Assembly (NCBI GenBank): GCA_016713535.1
Contig: JADJOY010000003.1
Location: 1-64,000, forward strand
Reading direction: 5' to 3'
DNA from: JADJOY01 sp016713535 [NCBI: Deltaproteobacteria bacterium]
Lineage (GTDB): Bacteria; JADJOY01
Length of the DNA: 64,000 bases
Position numbers and translations under genes: made by a program. The notes beneath the pieces are model-generated. The model was not told the DNA's origin, made no database searches, and saw nothing but the letters and a program-made list of their open reading frames with translations. Shown one piece after another: positions 37,059 through 46,309 of the stretch. The number at the start of each line of letters is the position of its first letter. The stretch's first letter is position 1.

Positions 37059-37291
37059 GGGCGGGCCCTGTGCCCGCCCGTATCACGCAGCGCCGGCGTG
37101 CCCGCGGGTATGTAGGGGCGAGCGCGAGCTCGCCCGATTTCCCGCGGGAAGCTCGGTCCCCGCGAACGCATCCCCGGAAACTGCAGCGGCCGACGGAGCG
37201 GTCGCGCCGCGGGCGGGGACAGGCCCCGCCCCTACGAGACGAACTGGACGTCCTTTGGGTGTGTAGGGGCGAGCGCGAGCTCGCCCGATTT
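37055..37291. repeat. Cluster of GTAGGGGC-type palindromic intergenic repeats
   Basis: Four units lie in a row. Unit A is at 37055-37080 (GTAGGGGCGGGCCC... CCCGCCCG). Unit B is at 37111-37140 (TGTAGGGGCGAGCGCGAGCT...). Inverted A is at 37210-37235. A second B at 37262-37291 is identical to the first over 30 bases. Each unit is an imperfect palindrome able to form a GC hairpin. The inverted A unit is identical over 26 bases to one at 60807-60832. The array fills the gap between the metzincin gene, whose stop codon lies within the first unit, and the convergent DUF2804 gene. Confidence 0.8.
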
Positions 37292-37347
37292 CTAGGTGGG
37301 TGCTCGAGACCGCGCGATCGTAGTCCATCACGTCCCGGCGGCTCCGA

Positions 37348-38487
37348 CTACCAGCGGGCGCGCATCTCTTCGGCCCAGCCGAAGAGGTGCGCGATCTCGA
37401 TCGTCTCGCCGGATTCGGTGACGACCCGGCCCGAGAAGTGCCCGAAGCACACGTGCGCCTGGGCGGCGCCCGCGCCGAGCTGGATGTCGAGGACCTTCTC
37501 GTAGGCCGGCTCGAAGCGCAGTTCGACGAGCCCCGAGCGCTTTGCGCGGATCGTCCACGGGCGCCGGTAGTCGGTCACGTCGTACGCGAACTCGAGATCC
37601 TCGCCGATCTTGGTGAGGCGGCCGTCGATGCACAGCGCGTTCTCGGTGCAGCCGGTGCCGTCGGTCCACTTGCCGCCGAACTGCAGGCCCACCACGCGCT
37701 CGCCCACGCGCCCCGACGCCGCGGCCCAGTTCCACACCGTGCGATAGGGCCAGAGCCCGCGGCCGTAGTCGAGGCAGCCGAAGCCCTCGTTCGACGCGTC
37801 GAAGCGATGGACGTCTCCATCGAGCGTCACGTGCCCGACGGCGGGGCGGGAGTTGTGCTTGGAGGTGAACTGGAAGCGACTCTCGCTCCACGGGATCACC
37901 ACGCTCAGGGTCTCGTGGCCCGCGGGACGGGTCACCAGCACGTCGGCCTCGAGCTTGCGCCCCGCGATGTTGCGAAAGCGTGTCCGTAACCGGGTGCCCT
38001 CGGGGCTCTCGATGATCGAGAGCGCGAGCGAGGGCAGCGCGAACTGGATGTCGGCGCCGCCCACGGTGTCGGGCTGGCGGAAGCCGAGCGCCCCAGGGAT
38101 GGCGAGCGCGTGCTCGGTCCAGCGCTGCGTGCCGATATCGAGGAACGCGACGGTGACTAGGCCGAGGTAGTCGAGGTCGGCGTAGGTGATCGCGAGCACC
38201 TGGCCGCCGCGATTGGTGACCGCCCAGTAATCCCAGCGCTTCCTCCGCCCCCACGGGCCGCCCAGGTTGCAGCGGTGCAGCGGCGTGCGCGACCAGCCGC
38301 GCGCCTCGGGGGCGAGCCGGCCATCCATGGTGCACAGGTCGACGGGGTGGGTGAGCTCGGGCTCGTGAGTCGTGGGCGGCACGCGCGGCGCTCCGATGCG
38401 AGAGGCGAGGGCGAGTCTGTCGCCGGGCGTCGTGGCGGGGAAGGGCGTTCGGTGCCGCCGCGTTCGCGGGGCTTGCGCATGCGTCAT
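37348..38487 (-). CDS. DUF2804 protein
   Basis: A 379-residue cytoplasmic protein of the DUF2804 family. Recognisable segments are LTHPVDLCTMDGRLAPEARG, GWSRTPLHRCNL, RKRWDYWAVT, TYADLDYLG, LDYGRGLWPYRTVWNWA and GLQFGGKWTDGTG. Related proteins are found beside lipid and hydrocarbon metabolism genes in actinobacteria and proteobacteria; biochemical function is unknown. The ATG at 38487 is used. It is divergent from a TetR gene across a 62-base gap holding a dyad, so it is probably repressed by that TetR. Confidence 0.85.
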   Translation of the reverse strand: MTHAQAPRTRRHRTPFPATTPGDRLALASRIGAPRVPPTTHEPELTHPVDLCTMDGRLAPEARGWSRTPLHRCNLGGPWGRRKRWDYWAVTNRGGQVLAITYADLDYLGLVTVAFLDIGTQRWTEHALAIPGALGFRQPDTVGGADIQFALPSLALSIIESPEGTRLRTRFRNIAGRKLEADVLVTRPAGHETLSVVIPWSESRFQFTSKHNSRPAVGHVTLDGDVHRFDASNEGFGCLDYGRGLWPYRTVWNWAAASGRVGERVVGLQFGGKWTDGTGCTENALCIDGRLTKIGEDLEFAYDVTDYRRPWTIRAKRSGLVELRFEPAYEKVLDIQLGAGAAQAHVCFGHFSGRVVTESGETIEIAHLFGWAEEMRARW

Positions 38488-38498
38488 CGTGGGTGTTA

Positions 38499-38517
38499 AA
38501 CAACTGGTTAGTTGAAC
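38499..38517. promoter_or_regulatory. TetR operator candidate
   Basis: A perfect dyad, CAACT-GGTT-AGTTG, at 38501-38514 with extra A/T symmetry outside lies between divergent DUF2804 and TetR genes. Its CAACTNACCNGTTG form resembles operators bound by TetR-family repressors. It is the only AT-rich element in the gap. Confidence 0.55.
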
Positions 38518-38549
38518 CACGCGGTTGACCGCCGACGAGCCCGCCCATC

Positions 38550-39230
38550 GTGCCCCGCGCCGCCCGCCCCAAAGGTTCCGAAGCCACCCGCCAGGCCCTC
38601 ATGGAGGCCGGCGCCAAGCTGTTCGCCGAGCGTGGCTTCGAGGGCGCCACCGTCGAAGAGATCGTCGAGGCGGCGCGGGTCAACAAGGCGATGGTGAGCT
38701 ATCACTTCGGCGGCAAGGAGCCGCTCTACGCCGCGATCCTCGAGGAGAGCTTCGCGCTCCTGCGAGAGCGCACCGCGGCGCTGCGCGGCGCGAGCGGACC
38801 CGCGAGCGAGCGGTTGCGCGAGTGGATCCGGCTCTTCGCCGAGGTGGTCGCCGCGCGGCCGCTCCTGCCGGTCATGATCGTGCGCGAGCTGATCGACGGC
38901 GGCGAGCGTCTCGAGCGCCACGGCATCGCCTATCTGCACCAGCTCCTCGCGACCGTCCACGAGATCGTCGCGCAGGGCGTCGCGAGCGGCGAGTTCCGCG
39001 CAGTCGATCCGTTCCTCACCCACCTGACGATCGTCGGTGCGCTCAACTTCTTCGCTGCCACGATGCGGTTTCGGGCGCGAGTGGTGGCGAGTGGCCAGGT
39101 GCCGCTCTCCTCCGAGCCCACCGTCCGACAGTTCACCGCCCACCTCGAAGAGCTGCTCATCCGAGGCATCGAGAACCGCGCCGAGCGCCGCGCCACCGGC
39201 GCTCGCCGCGCACCAGGGAGACGCCCATGA
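38550..39230 (+). CDS. TetR-family repressor, CecR-like (DUF1956 type)
   Basis: A 226-residue regulator. The N-terminal helix-turn-helix domain is complete (GAKLFAERGFEGATVEEI, VNKAMVSYHFGGKEPLY). The ligand domain, with a C-terminal VRQFTAHLEELLIRGIENR, resembles regulators of YbhGFSR-type efflux pumps (CecR/YbiH). Translation starts at GTG 38550; the stop overlaps the HlyD gene start by ATGA. It probably represses the efflux operon and the divergent DUF2804 gene through the dyad at 38501-38514. Confidence 0.9.
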   Translation: MPRAARPKGSEATRQALMEAGAKLFAERGFEGATVEEIVEAARVNKAMVSYHFGGKEPLYAAILEESFALLRERTAALRGASGPASERLREWIRLFAEVVAARPLLPVMIVRELIDGGERLERHGIAYLHQLLATVHEIVAQGVASGEFRAVDPFLTHLTIVGALNFFAATMRFRARVVASGQVPLSSEPTVRQFTAHLEELLIRGIENRAERRATGARRAPGRRP

Positions 39231-40225
39231 AATCCACGAGCTCGGGCGCCGCCGTCGCGGCGCTCGCGATCACCTTGCTCGGCGGCTGCACCGGGCGCGC
39301 GTCGGACGCGGCGCTGCGCGCGAGCGGTCACGTCGAGGCCACCGAGGTGCGGATCTCGAGCAAGGTCGCCGGACGGCTGCAGGCGCTGCGCGTCGACGAG
39401 GGCGCCACCGTCGCCGCCGGCGCGGAGGTCGCGAAGGTCGATCCCGTGGACCTCGAGCTCGCGCTCGGCGTCGCCCGTGCCGATCGCGACTCCGCCGACG
39501 CCCAGCTCAGGCTCCTGCTCGCGGGTACCCGAGCCGAGGAGATCGCCGAAGCCGAGGCGAGCCTCGTGCAAGCGCAGGCCGATCTGCTCGCCGCGAGCAA
39601 GGATCTCGAGCGCGCCAAGGCCCTGGTCGAGCGCGGCTCCGCGACGGTCAAGGCCCGCGACGACGCTCTGGCCCGTCGCGACGTCGCCGCGGGTCGCGCG
39701 GACGCGGCCCGCGAGCGGCTGCGCAAGGCCCGCGCAGGCGCTCGCGCCGAGGAGATCGACGCTGCGCGCGCCCGCCTCGCCGGCGCCGAGGCGCGCATCG
39801 CGCAGCTCGCGCAGCAGCTCGCGGACACGTCGGTCACGAGCCCGCTCGCGGGCATCGTCACCGAGAAGATCGCCGAGGCCGGCGAACACGTGGCGCCGGG
39901 CGGCACGATCGTCGTCGTCACCGACGTCCGCGACGCGTGGCTGAGCGTCTACGTGCCCGAGCCGGATCTCGACTGGATCAAGATCGGTCAGGACGCGGCG
40001 GTGGTGACGGACGGCGGCACCGAGCGTCGCGGGCGCGTCACGTTCGTCGCTTCGCAGGCCGAGTTCACGCCCAAGAACGTCCAGACCAAGGACGAGCGCG
40101 TGAAGCTCGTCTTCAAGGTCAAGATCTCCCTCGAGAACGCGGATGGGCTCTTCAAGCCGGGGATGCCCGCCGAGGCGGTGCTCACCCGCGGCGGCACGCC
40201 CACGCACGCAGCCCCGGCCCGCTGA
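39227..40225 (+). CDS. HlyD-family periplasmic adaptor (YbhG-like) lipoprotein
   Basis: A 332-residue membrane-fusion protein. A signal peptide ends in LLGGC, a lipobox. The first half-lipoyl segment (GHVEATEVRISSKVAGRL, EGATVAAGAEVAKV) is followed by long Ala/Glu/Arg-rich coiled-coil hairpins from about 75 to 190, then the second lipoyl half (DTSVTSPLAGIVTEKIAEAG) and a beta-barrel domain. It bridges the inner-membrane ABC permeases and the TolC-like protein encoded downstream. The VASQAEFTPKNVQTKDER segment is characteristic of YbhG. Confidence 0.9.
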   Translation: MKSTSSGAAVAALAITLLGGCTGRASDAALRASGHVEATEVRISSKVAGRLQALRVDEGATVAAGAEVAKVDPVDLELALGVARADRDSADAQLRLLLAGTRAEEIAEAEASLVQAQADLLAASKDLERAKALVERGSATVKARDDALARRDVAAGRADAARERLRKARAGARAEEIDAARARLAGAEARIAQLAQQLADTSVTSPLAGIVTEKIAEAGEHVAPGGTIVVVTDVRDAWLSVYVPEPDLDWIKIGQDAAVVTDGGTERRGRVTFVASQAEFTPKNVQTKDERVKLVFKVKISLENADGLFKPGMPAEAVLTRGGTPTHAAPAR

Positions 40226-40282
40226 CGAGCGTCGAGCTCGTCCCGCCGCAAGCACACACCGGGACTTCCCGAGACCTTCGAA

Positions 40283-41269
40283 ATGGCTGACACCCCGCTC
40301 ACCGAGCTGATCGTGGTGCGCGACCTCGAGCGCCGCTTCGGCGAGGTACGGGCCGTGAACGGCGTGACCCTGACCGTGAAGCGCGGCGAGATGTTCGGCC
40401 TCATCGGCCCGGACGGCGCGGGCAAGACCACCACGCTGCGCACCATCCTCGGGCTGCTCCATCCGCACGCCGGCGAGGTCCGCACCTGCGGGCTCGAGCC
40501 GATCCGCGAGGCGCGCGCGCTGGCCGGCGGGGTCGGCTACCTGGCGCAGCGCTTCTCGCTCTACGGCGATCTCACGGTGGACGAGAACGTCGCGTTCTTC
40601 GCCGAGGTCCACGACGTGCGGCGCTGGAAGCCGCGCCGCGACGAGCTCCTCGAGCTGCTGCGCATGGCGCCGTTCCGCAAGCGCCTCGCCGACCGGCTCT
40701 CGGGTGGCATGAAGCAGAAGCTCGCACTCGCGTGCACGCTGATCCACAGCCCCGAGCTCCTGATCCTCGACGAGCCACCACCGGCGTCGACCCGGTGTCG
40801 CGGCGCGACTTCTGGAGGATCCTGTTCCGGCTGCAGCGTGACGGGCTGACGCTGCTCCTCACCACGCCCTACCTCGACGAGGCCGGAGCGCTGCCAGCGC
40901 GTCGCGCTCATGAGCAGCGGACGGATCCTGGTCACGGCGAGCCCGACGCAGCTTCGCGACGACGCGCGTGCAGCGACGGTGCGTTGCTCGAGGTGCTGGC
41001 TCGCCCCAAGCGCAGCGCGCAGGACTGGCTCGCGGCGCGCCCCGAGGTCGTCGATGTCGAGACCTTCGGCGAGCGCTTCCACGTGCGCGTCCGCGGCGGC
41101 GCGAGCGACGCGCTCGCCGACTCGTTCCATCGCGGGCTCGTCGGCGAGGCTCGAGGTGCTCGCGCTGCGCGCGGTGGCGCCGTCGCTCGAGGACATCTTC
41201 ATCGCGCGCGTGCGCGCCGCCGAAGAGCAGGGCGGCGGCGCCGACGCGCGCACCGAGGTGGGATCATGA
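40283..41269 (+). pseudogene. ABC efflux ATPase (first YbhF-like half), four apparent indels
   Basis: Translation begins [20 protein letters not shown] with Walker A ([10 protein letters not shown]) and signature [15 protein letters not shown]. The frame then changes four times. After LLILDEP, at about 40780, a C seems missing from the CCC of the next codon. At about 40884 there is an extra G (after YLDEA). At about 40975-40985 a base seems lost. At about 41147 there is an extra G before [17 protein letters not shown]. The changes cancel, so the correct C-terminus and stop at 41269 are reached. Restored, the protein is about 330 residues. The flanking genes are intact, so these may be sequence errors, though real decay cannot be excluded. 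Its stop overlaps the TolC start. Confidence 0.85.
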
Positions 41270-42624
41270 GGGCAGGGCTCACACGGTCGCTGGGAATCGC
41301 GATGTCCGCGTGGCTGGCGCTGGCGGGCGTGACGGTCCGCGCGGAGAGCGACGCACCTGCGCCGCCCGCCGTGAGGATCACGCTGCCCGAGGCCCTCGCT
41401 CGCGCGCGCGCTGCGTCGGCTCGGCTCGGCGCGCTCGCCTCGCTCCACACCGCCGCCGAGGAGGGGCTCGCGCAGGCGCGCGCCAACCACTGGCCGATCG
41501 TCGACGTGAGCGTCGGCTATCAGCGGCTGTCGAGCGTCCCCGAGCTGACGGTGGCGTTCCCGGGTCAGACGCCCACGACGATCTTCCCCAACATCCAGGA
41601 CAACGTGCACGCGCGCGCCGGGCTGAGCCTGCCGCTCTACACCGGTGGGCGGCTCTCGGCGGTGGAAGCGGCGGCGGAAGGCGAGAGCGCCGCGGCCGCC
41701 GCCGACGTCCGCGCCGGCGGCCAGGACCTGGTCCTCGAGACTACCGCCTCGTTCTGGTCGCTCGTCACGGCGCGCGAGAGCGCGCGCGTCTTCGACGACG
41801 CGGTGCGCGCCTTCGAGCGGCACCTCGCCGACGCGCAGGCGGGGCTCGAGGTGGGATCCGCCGCGAGGAGCGACGTGCTCGCTGTCGAGGTCGAGCGCGA
41901 CCGGGCGATCCTCAACCGACTCGAGGCGCAGAACCGCGCCGACGTGTCGAACGCGGACCTGGTGCGGCTGGTGGGCGGCGCGCCCGGCACCGCCCTCGAT
42001 CCGGTGACACCGTCGTCGTTGCCCGAGCCGGCCCGCAATGCGGTCGAGGCGCTCGTCGCGAGCGCGCTGGACTCGCGCCCCGAGCACCGCGCGCTGGTCG
42101 AGCGGGTCGCCGCGGCCGAGGAGCGGGTGCGCGCCGAGGAGGCGGGCTATTACCCACGAGCCGCGCTCGGCGGCGGCTACGACGAGGCGCGGCCCAACCG
42201 TCGCATCCTGCCGGTCCAGGACGAGTGGGACTCGAGCTGGGACGTGGGGGTGAACGTGTCGCTCGACGTGTTCGACTTCGGCCGCACGCGCGCGGCGGTG
42301 TCGCGCGCCCGTGCCCAGGCCGATGCCACTGCGCGCCAGCTCGATGATCTCGAGGCGCGGATCCGCCAGGAAGTGACGTCCCGGGTCCTCGACCTGTCGA
42401 GCGCCGTGAGCGCGGTGCCCGTCTCGGACCGCGCGCTCGCGTCGGCGACCGAGAGCCAGCGGGTCTCGGCGGACCGCTTTCGCGAGGGTGTGGCGCCGTC
42501 GTCCGAGCTGCTCGATGCGGAGGTTGCGCTCCAGCGCGCGGCGCTCGATCGCACCCGCGCCGTGGCGCAGGCGCACCTGAGCCGGGCGTCGCTCGATCGC
42601 GCGGTGGGAGCGGTGGCGCCGTGA
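41266..42624 (+). CDS. TolC-family outer-membrane efflux protein
   Basis: A 452-residue outer-membrane factor. After a signal peptide ([12 protein letters not shown]) come two TolC-type repeats of coiled-coil helices and strands: [56 protein letters not shown], and in the second half [20 protein letters not shown] and [20 protein letters not shown]. It supplies the exit duct for the pump. It sits between the two ATPase genes, overlapping both neighbours by four bases. Confidence 0.92.
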   Translation: MRAGLTRSLGIAMSAWLALAGVTVRAESDAPAPPAVRITLPEALARARAASARLGALASLHTAAEEGLAQARANHWPIVDVSVGYQRLSSVPELTVAFPGQTPTTIFPNIQDNVHARAGLSLPLYTGGRLSAVEAAAEGESAAAAADVRAGGQDLVLETTASFWSLVTARESARVFDDAVRAFERHLADAQAGLEVGSAARSDVLAVEVERDRAILNRLEAQNRADVSNADLVRLVGGAPGTALDPVTPSSLPEPARNAVEALVASALDSRPEHRALVERVAAAEERVRAEEAGYYPRAALGGGYDEARPNRRILPVQDEWDSSWDVGVNVSLDVFDFGRTRAAVSRARAQADATARQLDDLEARIRQEVTSRVLDLSSAVSAVPVSDRALASATESQRVSADRFREGVAPSSELLDAEVALQRAALDRTRAVAQAHLSRASLDRAVGAVAP

Positions 42625-43616
42625 GCGGTCCGGCCGTCGCGAGCGGCACGGCGCCGCTACCGGTCGTGACCCGCGGGCTCGCCAAGCGGTTCGGCGAGTT
42701 CGTGGCGGTCGAGGGTCTCGACCTGACGATCGAGAAGGGCGAGGTCTTCGGGCTGCTCGGCTCGAACGGCGCCGGCAAGTCGACGGCCATCCGCATGTTG
42801 TGCGGCCTGCTGCGCCCGAGCGGGGGCTCGGCGCACGTGCTGGGTGTCGACGTCGCCTCCGACCCCGAGGGCGTGAAGCGGCGCATCGGCTACATGACCC
42901 AGCGCTTCAGCCTCTACGAGGACCTCACGGTGCGCGAGAACCTCGAGTTCTTCGGCGGCATCTACGGCCTCGACGATCGCCGCCTCGCGCAGCGCATCGC
43001 GTGGGCCGTCGAGATGGCGTCGCTGGGCGGCAAGGAGGGGCTCTCGACCGGCTCCCTGCCGGGAGGCTGGAAGCAGCGCCTCGCGCTCGCGTGCTCGCTG
43101 CTCCACGAGCCGCAGGTGGTGTTCCTCGACGAGCCCACCGGCGGCGTCGACCCGATCTCGCGGCGGCGGTTCTGGAACACCATCGACCGGCTCGCCAAGG
43201 GCGGCGTCACCATCATCGTCACGACGCACTACCTCGACGAGGCGGAGCGCTGCGACCGCATCGCCCTCATGCACGCCGGGAAGCTCGTCGCCCTCGGCAG
43301 CGTCGCCGAGCTCAAGAGCGTGTTCGTGGGTCGTGCGGTGCTCGAGGTCGAGTGCCCGCGCTACCTCGATGCCCAGGAGAGGCTCGAGGGCGAGCCGGGC
43401 GTGCTCGAGGCCTCGGCGTTCGGCACCCGCCTGCACGTGGTGGTGGATGACGCCGAGCGCGGCATCGCGACCGTCGAGCGGGCGCTGGCGGCGGACGGCA
43501 ACGTGCCGGCGCGGGTCGAGCGGATCGTGCCTTCGCTCGAGGATGTGTTCATCCACTCGGTGGAGGAGGCGGAGCGCGCGGCCGGCGTCGGCGCCGTGGC
43601 GGGAGCGACGCCGTGA
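42621..43616 (+). CDS. ABC efflux ATPase (second YbhF-like half)
   Basis: A 331-residue exporter ATPase with Walker A (GSNGAGKST), the [19 protein letters not shown]-loop region, signature [15 protein letters not shown] (the GGW variant replaces the usual SGG), Walker B (VVFLDEP) and HYLDEAERC. The C-terminal extension ends [17 protein letters not shown]. In E. coli YbhF two such domains are fused; here they are two genes, this one and the frame-broken gene at 40283. It starts at GTG 42621 and overlaps the following permease gene. Confidence 0.92.
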   Translation: MSGPAVASGTAPLPVVTRGLAKRFGEFVAVEGLDLTIEKGEVFGLLGSNGAGKSTAIRMLCGLLRPSGGSAHVLGVDVASDPEGVKRRIGYMTQRFSLYEDLTVRENLEFFGGIYGLDDRRLAQRIAWAVEMASLGGKEGLSTGSLPGGWKQRLALACSLLHEPQVVFLDEPTGGVDPISRRRFWNTIDRLAKGGVTIIVTTHYLDEAERCDRIALMHAGKLVALGSVAELKSVFVGRAVLEVECPRYLDAQERLEGEPGVLEASAFGTRLHVVVDDAERGIATVERALAADGNVPARVERIVPSLEDVFIHSVEEAERAAGVGAVAGATP

Positions 43617-44737
43617 GGAAGATCTGGGCGGTCGCCATGAAGGAGTTCCGCCAGGCGCGTCGCGACCGCCTCACGCTCGCCATGCTCCTCGGCCTGCCGA
43701 CCTTCATGCTGCTGCTCTACGGCTACGCCCTCAACTTCGACGTGATGCACGCCAAGCTCGCGATCGAGGACGACGACAAGTCGGCGGTCAGTCGCTCGTT
43801 CGCCGAGACCTTCGTGGCCTCGGGCTACTTCGACCGCGCCGACGACCTGTCTCCGGGAACCGACCTGGTGGCGCTCACCCAGCGCCGCGAGGCCGAGGCG
43901 ATCCTGATCATCCCCGAGAGCTTCTCGGAGGACCTCTCGGCGGGTCGCGACGCGCAGGCGCAGCTCATCCTCGACGGCGCCAACGCCAACACGGCGACCA
44001 CGTTGCTCGGCTACGCGTCGTCGATCGCCGCGGCGGCCAACGTCGAGCTCGCGACGGCGCGGGTGGGCGGTAGCATGCGCCCCGACGAGTCGGCGATCCG
44101 CGTCGAGCCACGCGTCTGGTACAACCCCGAGCTCAAGTCGACCCAGTTCCTGGTGCCGGGGCTGATCGGCTTCATCCTGATGCTCACCGCCGTGATCTCC
44201 ACGGCGCTCTCGGTGGTGCGCGAGAAGGAGCGTGGCACCCTCGAGCAGCTCCGCGTCACGTCGCTCTCGAGCGGTCAGCTGATCGTCGGCAAGCTCTTGC
44301 CGTATCTCGTGATCTCGCTCGTCGCGACGACGCTCATCCTGGTCGCGGCGCGGGTGCTCTTCCACGTCCAGGTGCGCGGGCCGTACCTCGACCTGTACGC
44401 GGCGACGCTGCTCTACCTGATCGGCGCGCTCGGCTGGGGGTTGCTCGTCTCGACGCTCGTCGACAACCAGGCGATGGCGTTCCAGATCTCGACGCTCACC
44501 TCGATGATGCCGGCGATCTTCCTCTCCGGCTTCATCTTCTCGATCCGCGCCATGCCGGACGCGCTCCAGCTCGTCACCTACGCCGTCCCCGCGCGCTACT
44601 TTCTGGTGATCCTGCGCGGCGTGATCCTGAAGGGGGCGGGGCTCGGGCCGTACCACGAACAGCTCGGCTTCCTGGCGCTCTACGCGACGGTGGTGCTGGG
44701 CATCGCGAGTGTCAGGCTCGCGCGGCGGGCCACCTGA
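43613..44737 (+). CDS. ABC-2 type permease (YbhS-like)
   Basis: A 374-residue ABC-2 permease with one N-terminal helix (LTLAMLLGLPTFMLLLYGYAL), a large periplasmic domain (about 40-170, including VEPRVWYNPELKS) and five C-terminal helices. The conserved SVVREKERGTLEQLRVT coupling motif follows the second helix. It pairs with the next gene as the two halves of a heterodimeric exporter. GTG start overlapping the ATPase stop. Confidence 0.92.
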   Translation: MRKIWAVAMKEFRQARRDRLTLAMLLGLPTFMLLLYGYALNFDVMHAKLAIEDDDKSAVSRSFAETFVASGYFDRADDLSPGTDLVALTQRREAEAILIIPESFSEDLSAGRDAQAQLILDGANANTATTLLGYASSIAAAANVELATARVGGSMRPDESAIRVEPRVWYNPELKSTQFLVPGLIGFILMLTAVISTALSVVREKERGTLEQLRVTSLSSGQLIVGKLLPYLVISLVATTLILVAARVLFHVQVRGPYLDLYAATLLYLIGALGWGLLVSTLVDNQAMAFQISTLTSMMPAIFLSGFIFSIRAMPDALQLVTYAVPARYFLVILRGVILKGAGLGPYHEQLGFLALYATVVLGIASVRLARRAT

Positions 44738-45897
44738 TGAGCGTCTTCCGCCACGTGCTGCGCAAGGAGGCGACCCAGCTCCGCCGCGACAAGGGGATGC
44801 TGCGCGCGATGCTGATGGCGCCCATCATGCAGGTGGTGGCGTTCGGGTTCGCCGCCAACACCGACGTCAAGCACATCCCTTTGGTGCTGGTCGATCAGGA
44901 TCAGACCTCGCAGAGCCGCGCCCTCGTCGACCGCATGGTCGCCTCGGGCTATTTCGACGTGGTGGGCGCCGAGCCCACCAGCGAGACCGTGGAGCCGTGG
45001 CTGGTGTCGCGCAAGGCCGACCTGGCGCTGGTCATCGACGACCGCTTCGGCCAGGACCTGGTGGGCGGGCGCGAGGCGAAGGTCCAGCTCATCGTCGACG
45101 GAACCGACTCGAACTCGGCGATCGTCGGCATGGGCTACGCGACCCGGATCGTCGGCGAGGCGGGGGCGGCGGCGGTGACGGAGCGGCTCGCCCGCGCCGG
45201 CCACGGCGGCGCGGCGTTCCGCGGGGACGCGGCGACGCACCTCTCCTCGAGCCGGATCAGCCTGGTGCCGCGGGTCTGGTACAACCCCGACCTCAAGAGC
45301 CGGTGGTTCTACGTGCCGGCGATCATGGCCATGACGATCCTGCTCATGACGATGATCCTGCCGTCCATGGCGGTGGTGCGCGAGAAGGAGATCGGGACGC
45401 TCGAGCAGCTCAGCGTGACCCCGGTCCGGCCGTGGCAGCTCGTGGTCGCCAAGCTCACGCCGTTCTTCTTCGTGTCGATCCTCGATCTCTTCGCGGTGAC
45501 CGCGCTCTCCGTCTTCCTGTTCAAGGTGCCGCTCACCGGCTCGCTGGCGGCGCTGGTGCTGCTCTCGATCCCGTTCATCCTCACCGCGCTCGGCCTCGGG
45601 CTCTTGACCTCGACGCTGGTCCGGACCCAGCAGCAGGCGATGCTCACCTCGACGTTCCTGTTCATGGTGCCGATGATCTACCTCTCGGGGCTGGTGTTCC
45701 CGATCGAGAACATGCCGCACCCGATCCAGCTCGCGACCTACGCCGTGCCGCTGCGCTACTACGCCATCATCGTGCGCGGCGTGTTCCTGAAGGGTGCCGG
45801 CTTCGCGACCTTGTGGCCTCAAGCGCTGGTGCTGGTGTGTTTCGCGGTCGTGACGGTCAGCGCGGCGGCGCTGCGGTTCCGGAAGAGCCTGGACTGA
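44737..45897 (+). CDS. ABC-2 type permease (YbhR-like)
   Basis: A 386-residue paralogue of the preceding permease with the same layout: N-terminal helix (LMAPIMQVVAFGFAANTDV), periplasmic domain with LVPRVWYNPDLKSRWFYVP, coupling motif VVREKEIGTLEQLSVTPV and a C-terminal helical bundle ending LRFRKSLD. The ATG shares its A with the preceding TGA (TGATG). It is the last gene of the tetR-hlyD-ATPase-tolC-ATPase-permease-permease operon and is followed by a strong hairpin at 45904-45926. Confidence 0.92.
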   Translation: MSVFRHVLRKEATQLRRDKGMLRAMLMAPIMQVVAFGFAANTDVKHIPLVLVDQDQTSQSRALVDRMVASGYFDVVGAEPTSETVEPWLVSRKADLALVIDDRFGQDLVGGREAKVQLIVDGTDSNSAIVGMGYATRIVGEAGAAAVTERLARAGHGGAAFRGDAATHLSSSRISLVPRVWYNPDLKSRWFYVPAIMAMTILLMTMILPSMAVVREKEIGTLEQLSVTPVRPWQLVVAKLTPFFFVSILDLFAVTALSVFLFKVPLTGSLAALVLLSIPFILTALGLGLLTSTLVRTQQQAMLTSTFLFMVPMIYLSGLVFPIENMPHPIQLATYAVPLRYYAIIVRGVFLKGAGFATLWPQALVLVCFAVVTVSAAALRFRKSLD

Positions 45898-46309
45898 GTT
45901 GCTCGGGGGGCTGTTCCAGCCCCCCGCCCGCCGGGCAGGCGCCCGCGCCTTCGGCGCTCCTGCCGCGCCGGCGCTACGTGACGGCGTTTCATCGACGGTT
46001 CGTCGATCTCTGTTTGCCGCCACCCCCGAGTCACTCGCCTCGCTCGTGGCGTCGCGCTACGACGCGCCACTTGGCGAACCCGGTCGTTCCGCGATCCGGT
46101 ATCCCGCTCGGGCCCGTGTCCCGATCCGAGTGCGGGCTCCGGACGGAGGGGCACGCGTCGCGTGCCCGGCGATACGTGAGGGCGCGGCACCGCGATACCG
46201 TTCGATCCCAGTTGTCCCACCCCCGACTCGGTTCGCCGACACGCCGCGCTGAGTCCGGCGCTCCGTCGCGCTTGCCCGCGCCCCGCCACGCGGGCAGGTT
46301 TCGGGGTTC
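45898..46309. repeat. Gene-free gap with hairpin head of the dispersed repeat
   Basis: A 412-base gap. At 45904-45926 a perfect 9-bp stem (CGGGGGGCT / AGCCCCCCG, 5-base loop) ends the efflux operon; with the following GCCCGCCGGG it matches the head of the repeat copy at 30236-30258, but the repeat body is not clearly present. At 46149-46167 there is a perfect palindrome, GGGCACGCG-T-CGCGTGCCC. Nothing else in the gap looks coding. Confidence 0.6.

Noticed and set aside
37055-37291. A CRISPR array
   Set aside because: Units are palindromic, in mixed orientation, with irregular spacing; there are no uniform spacers and no cas genes.
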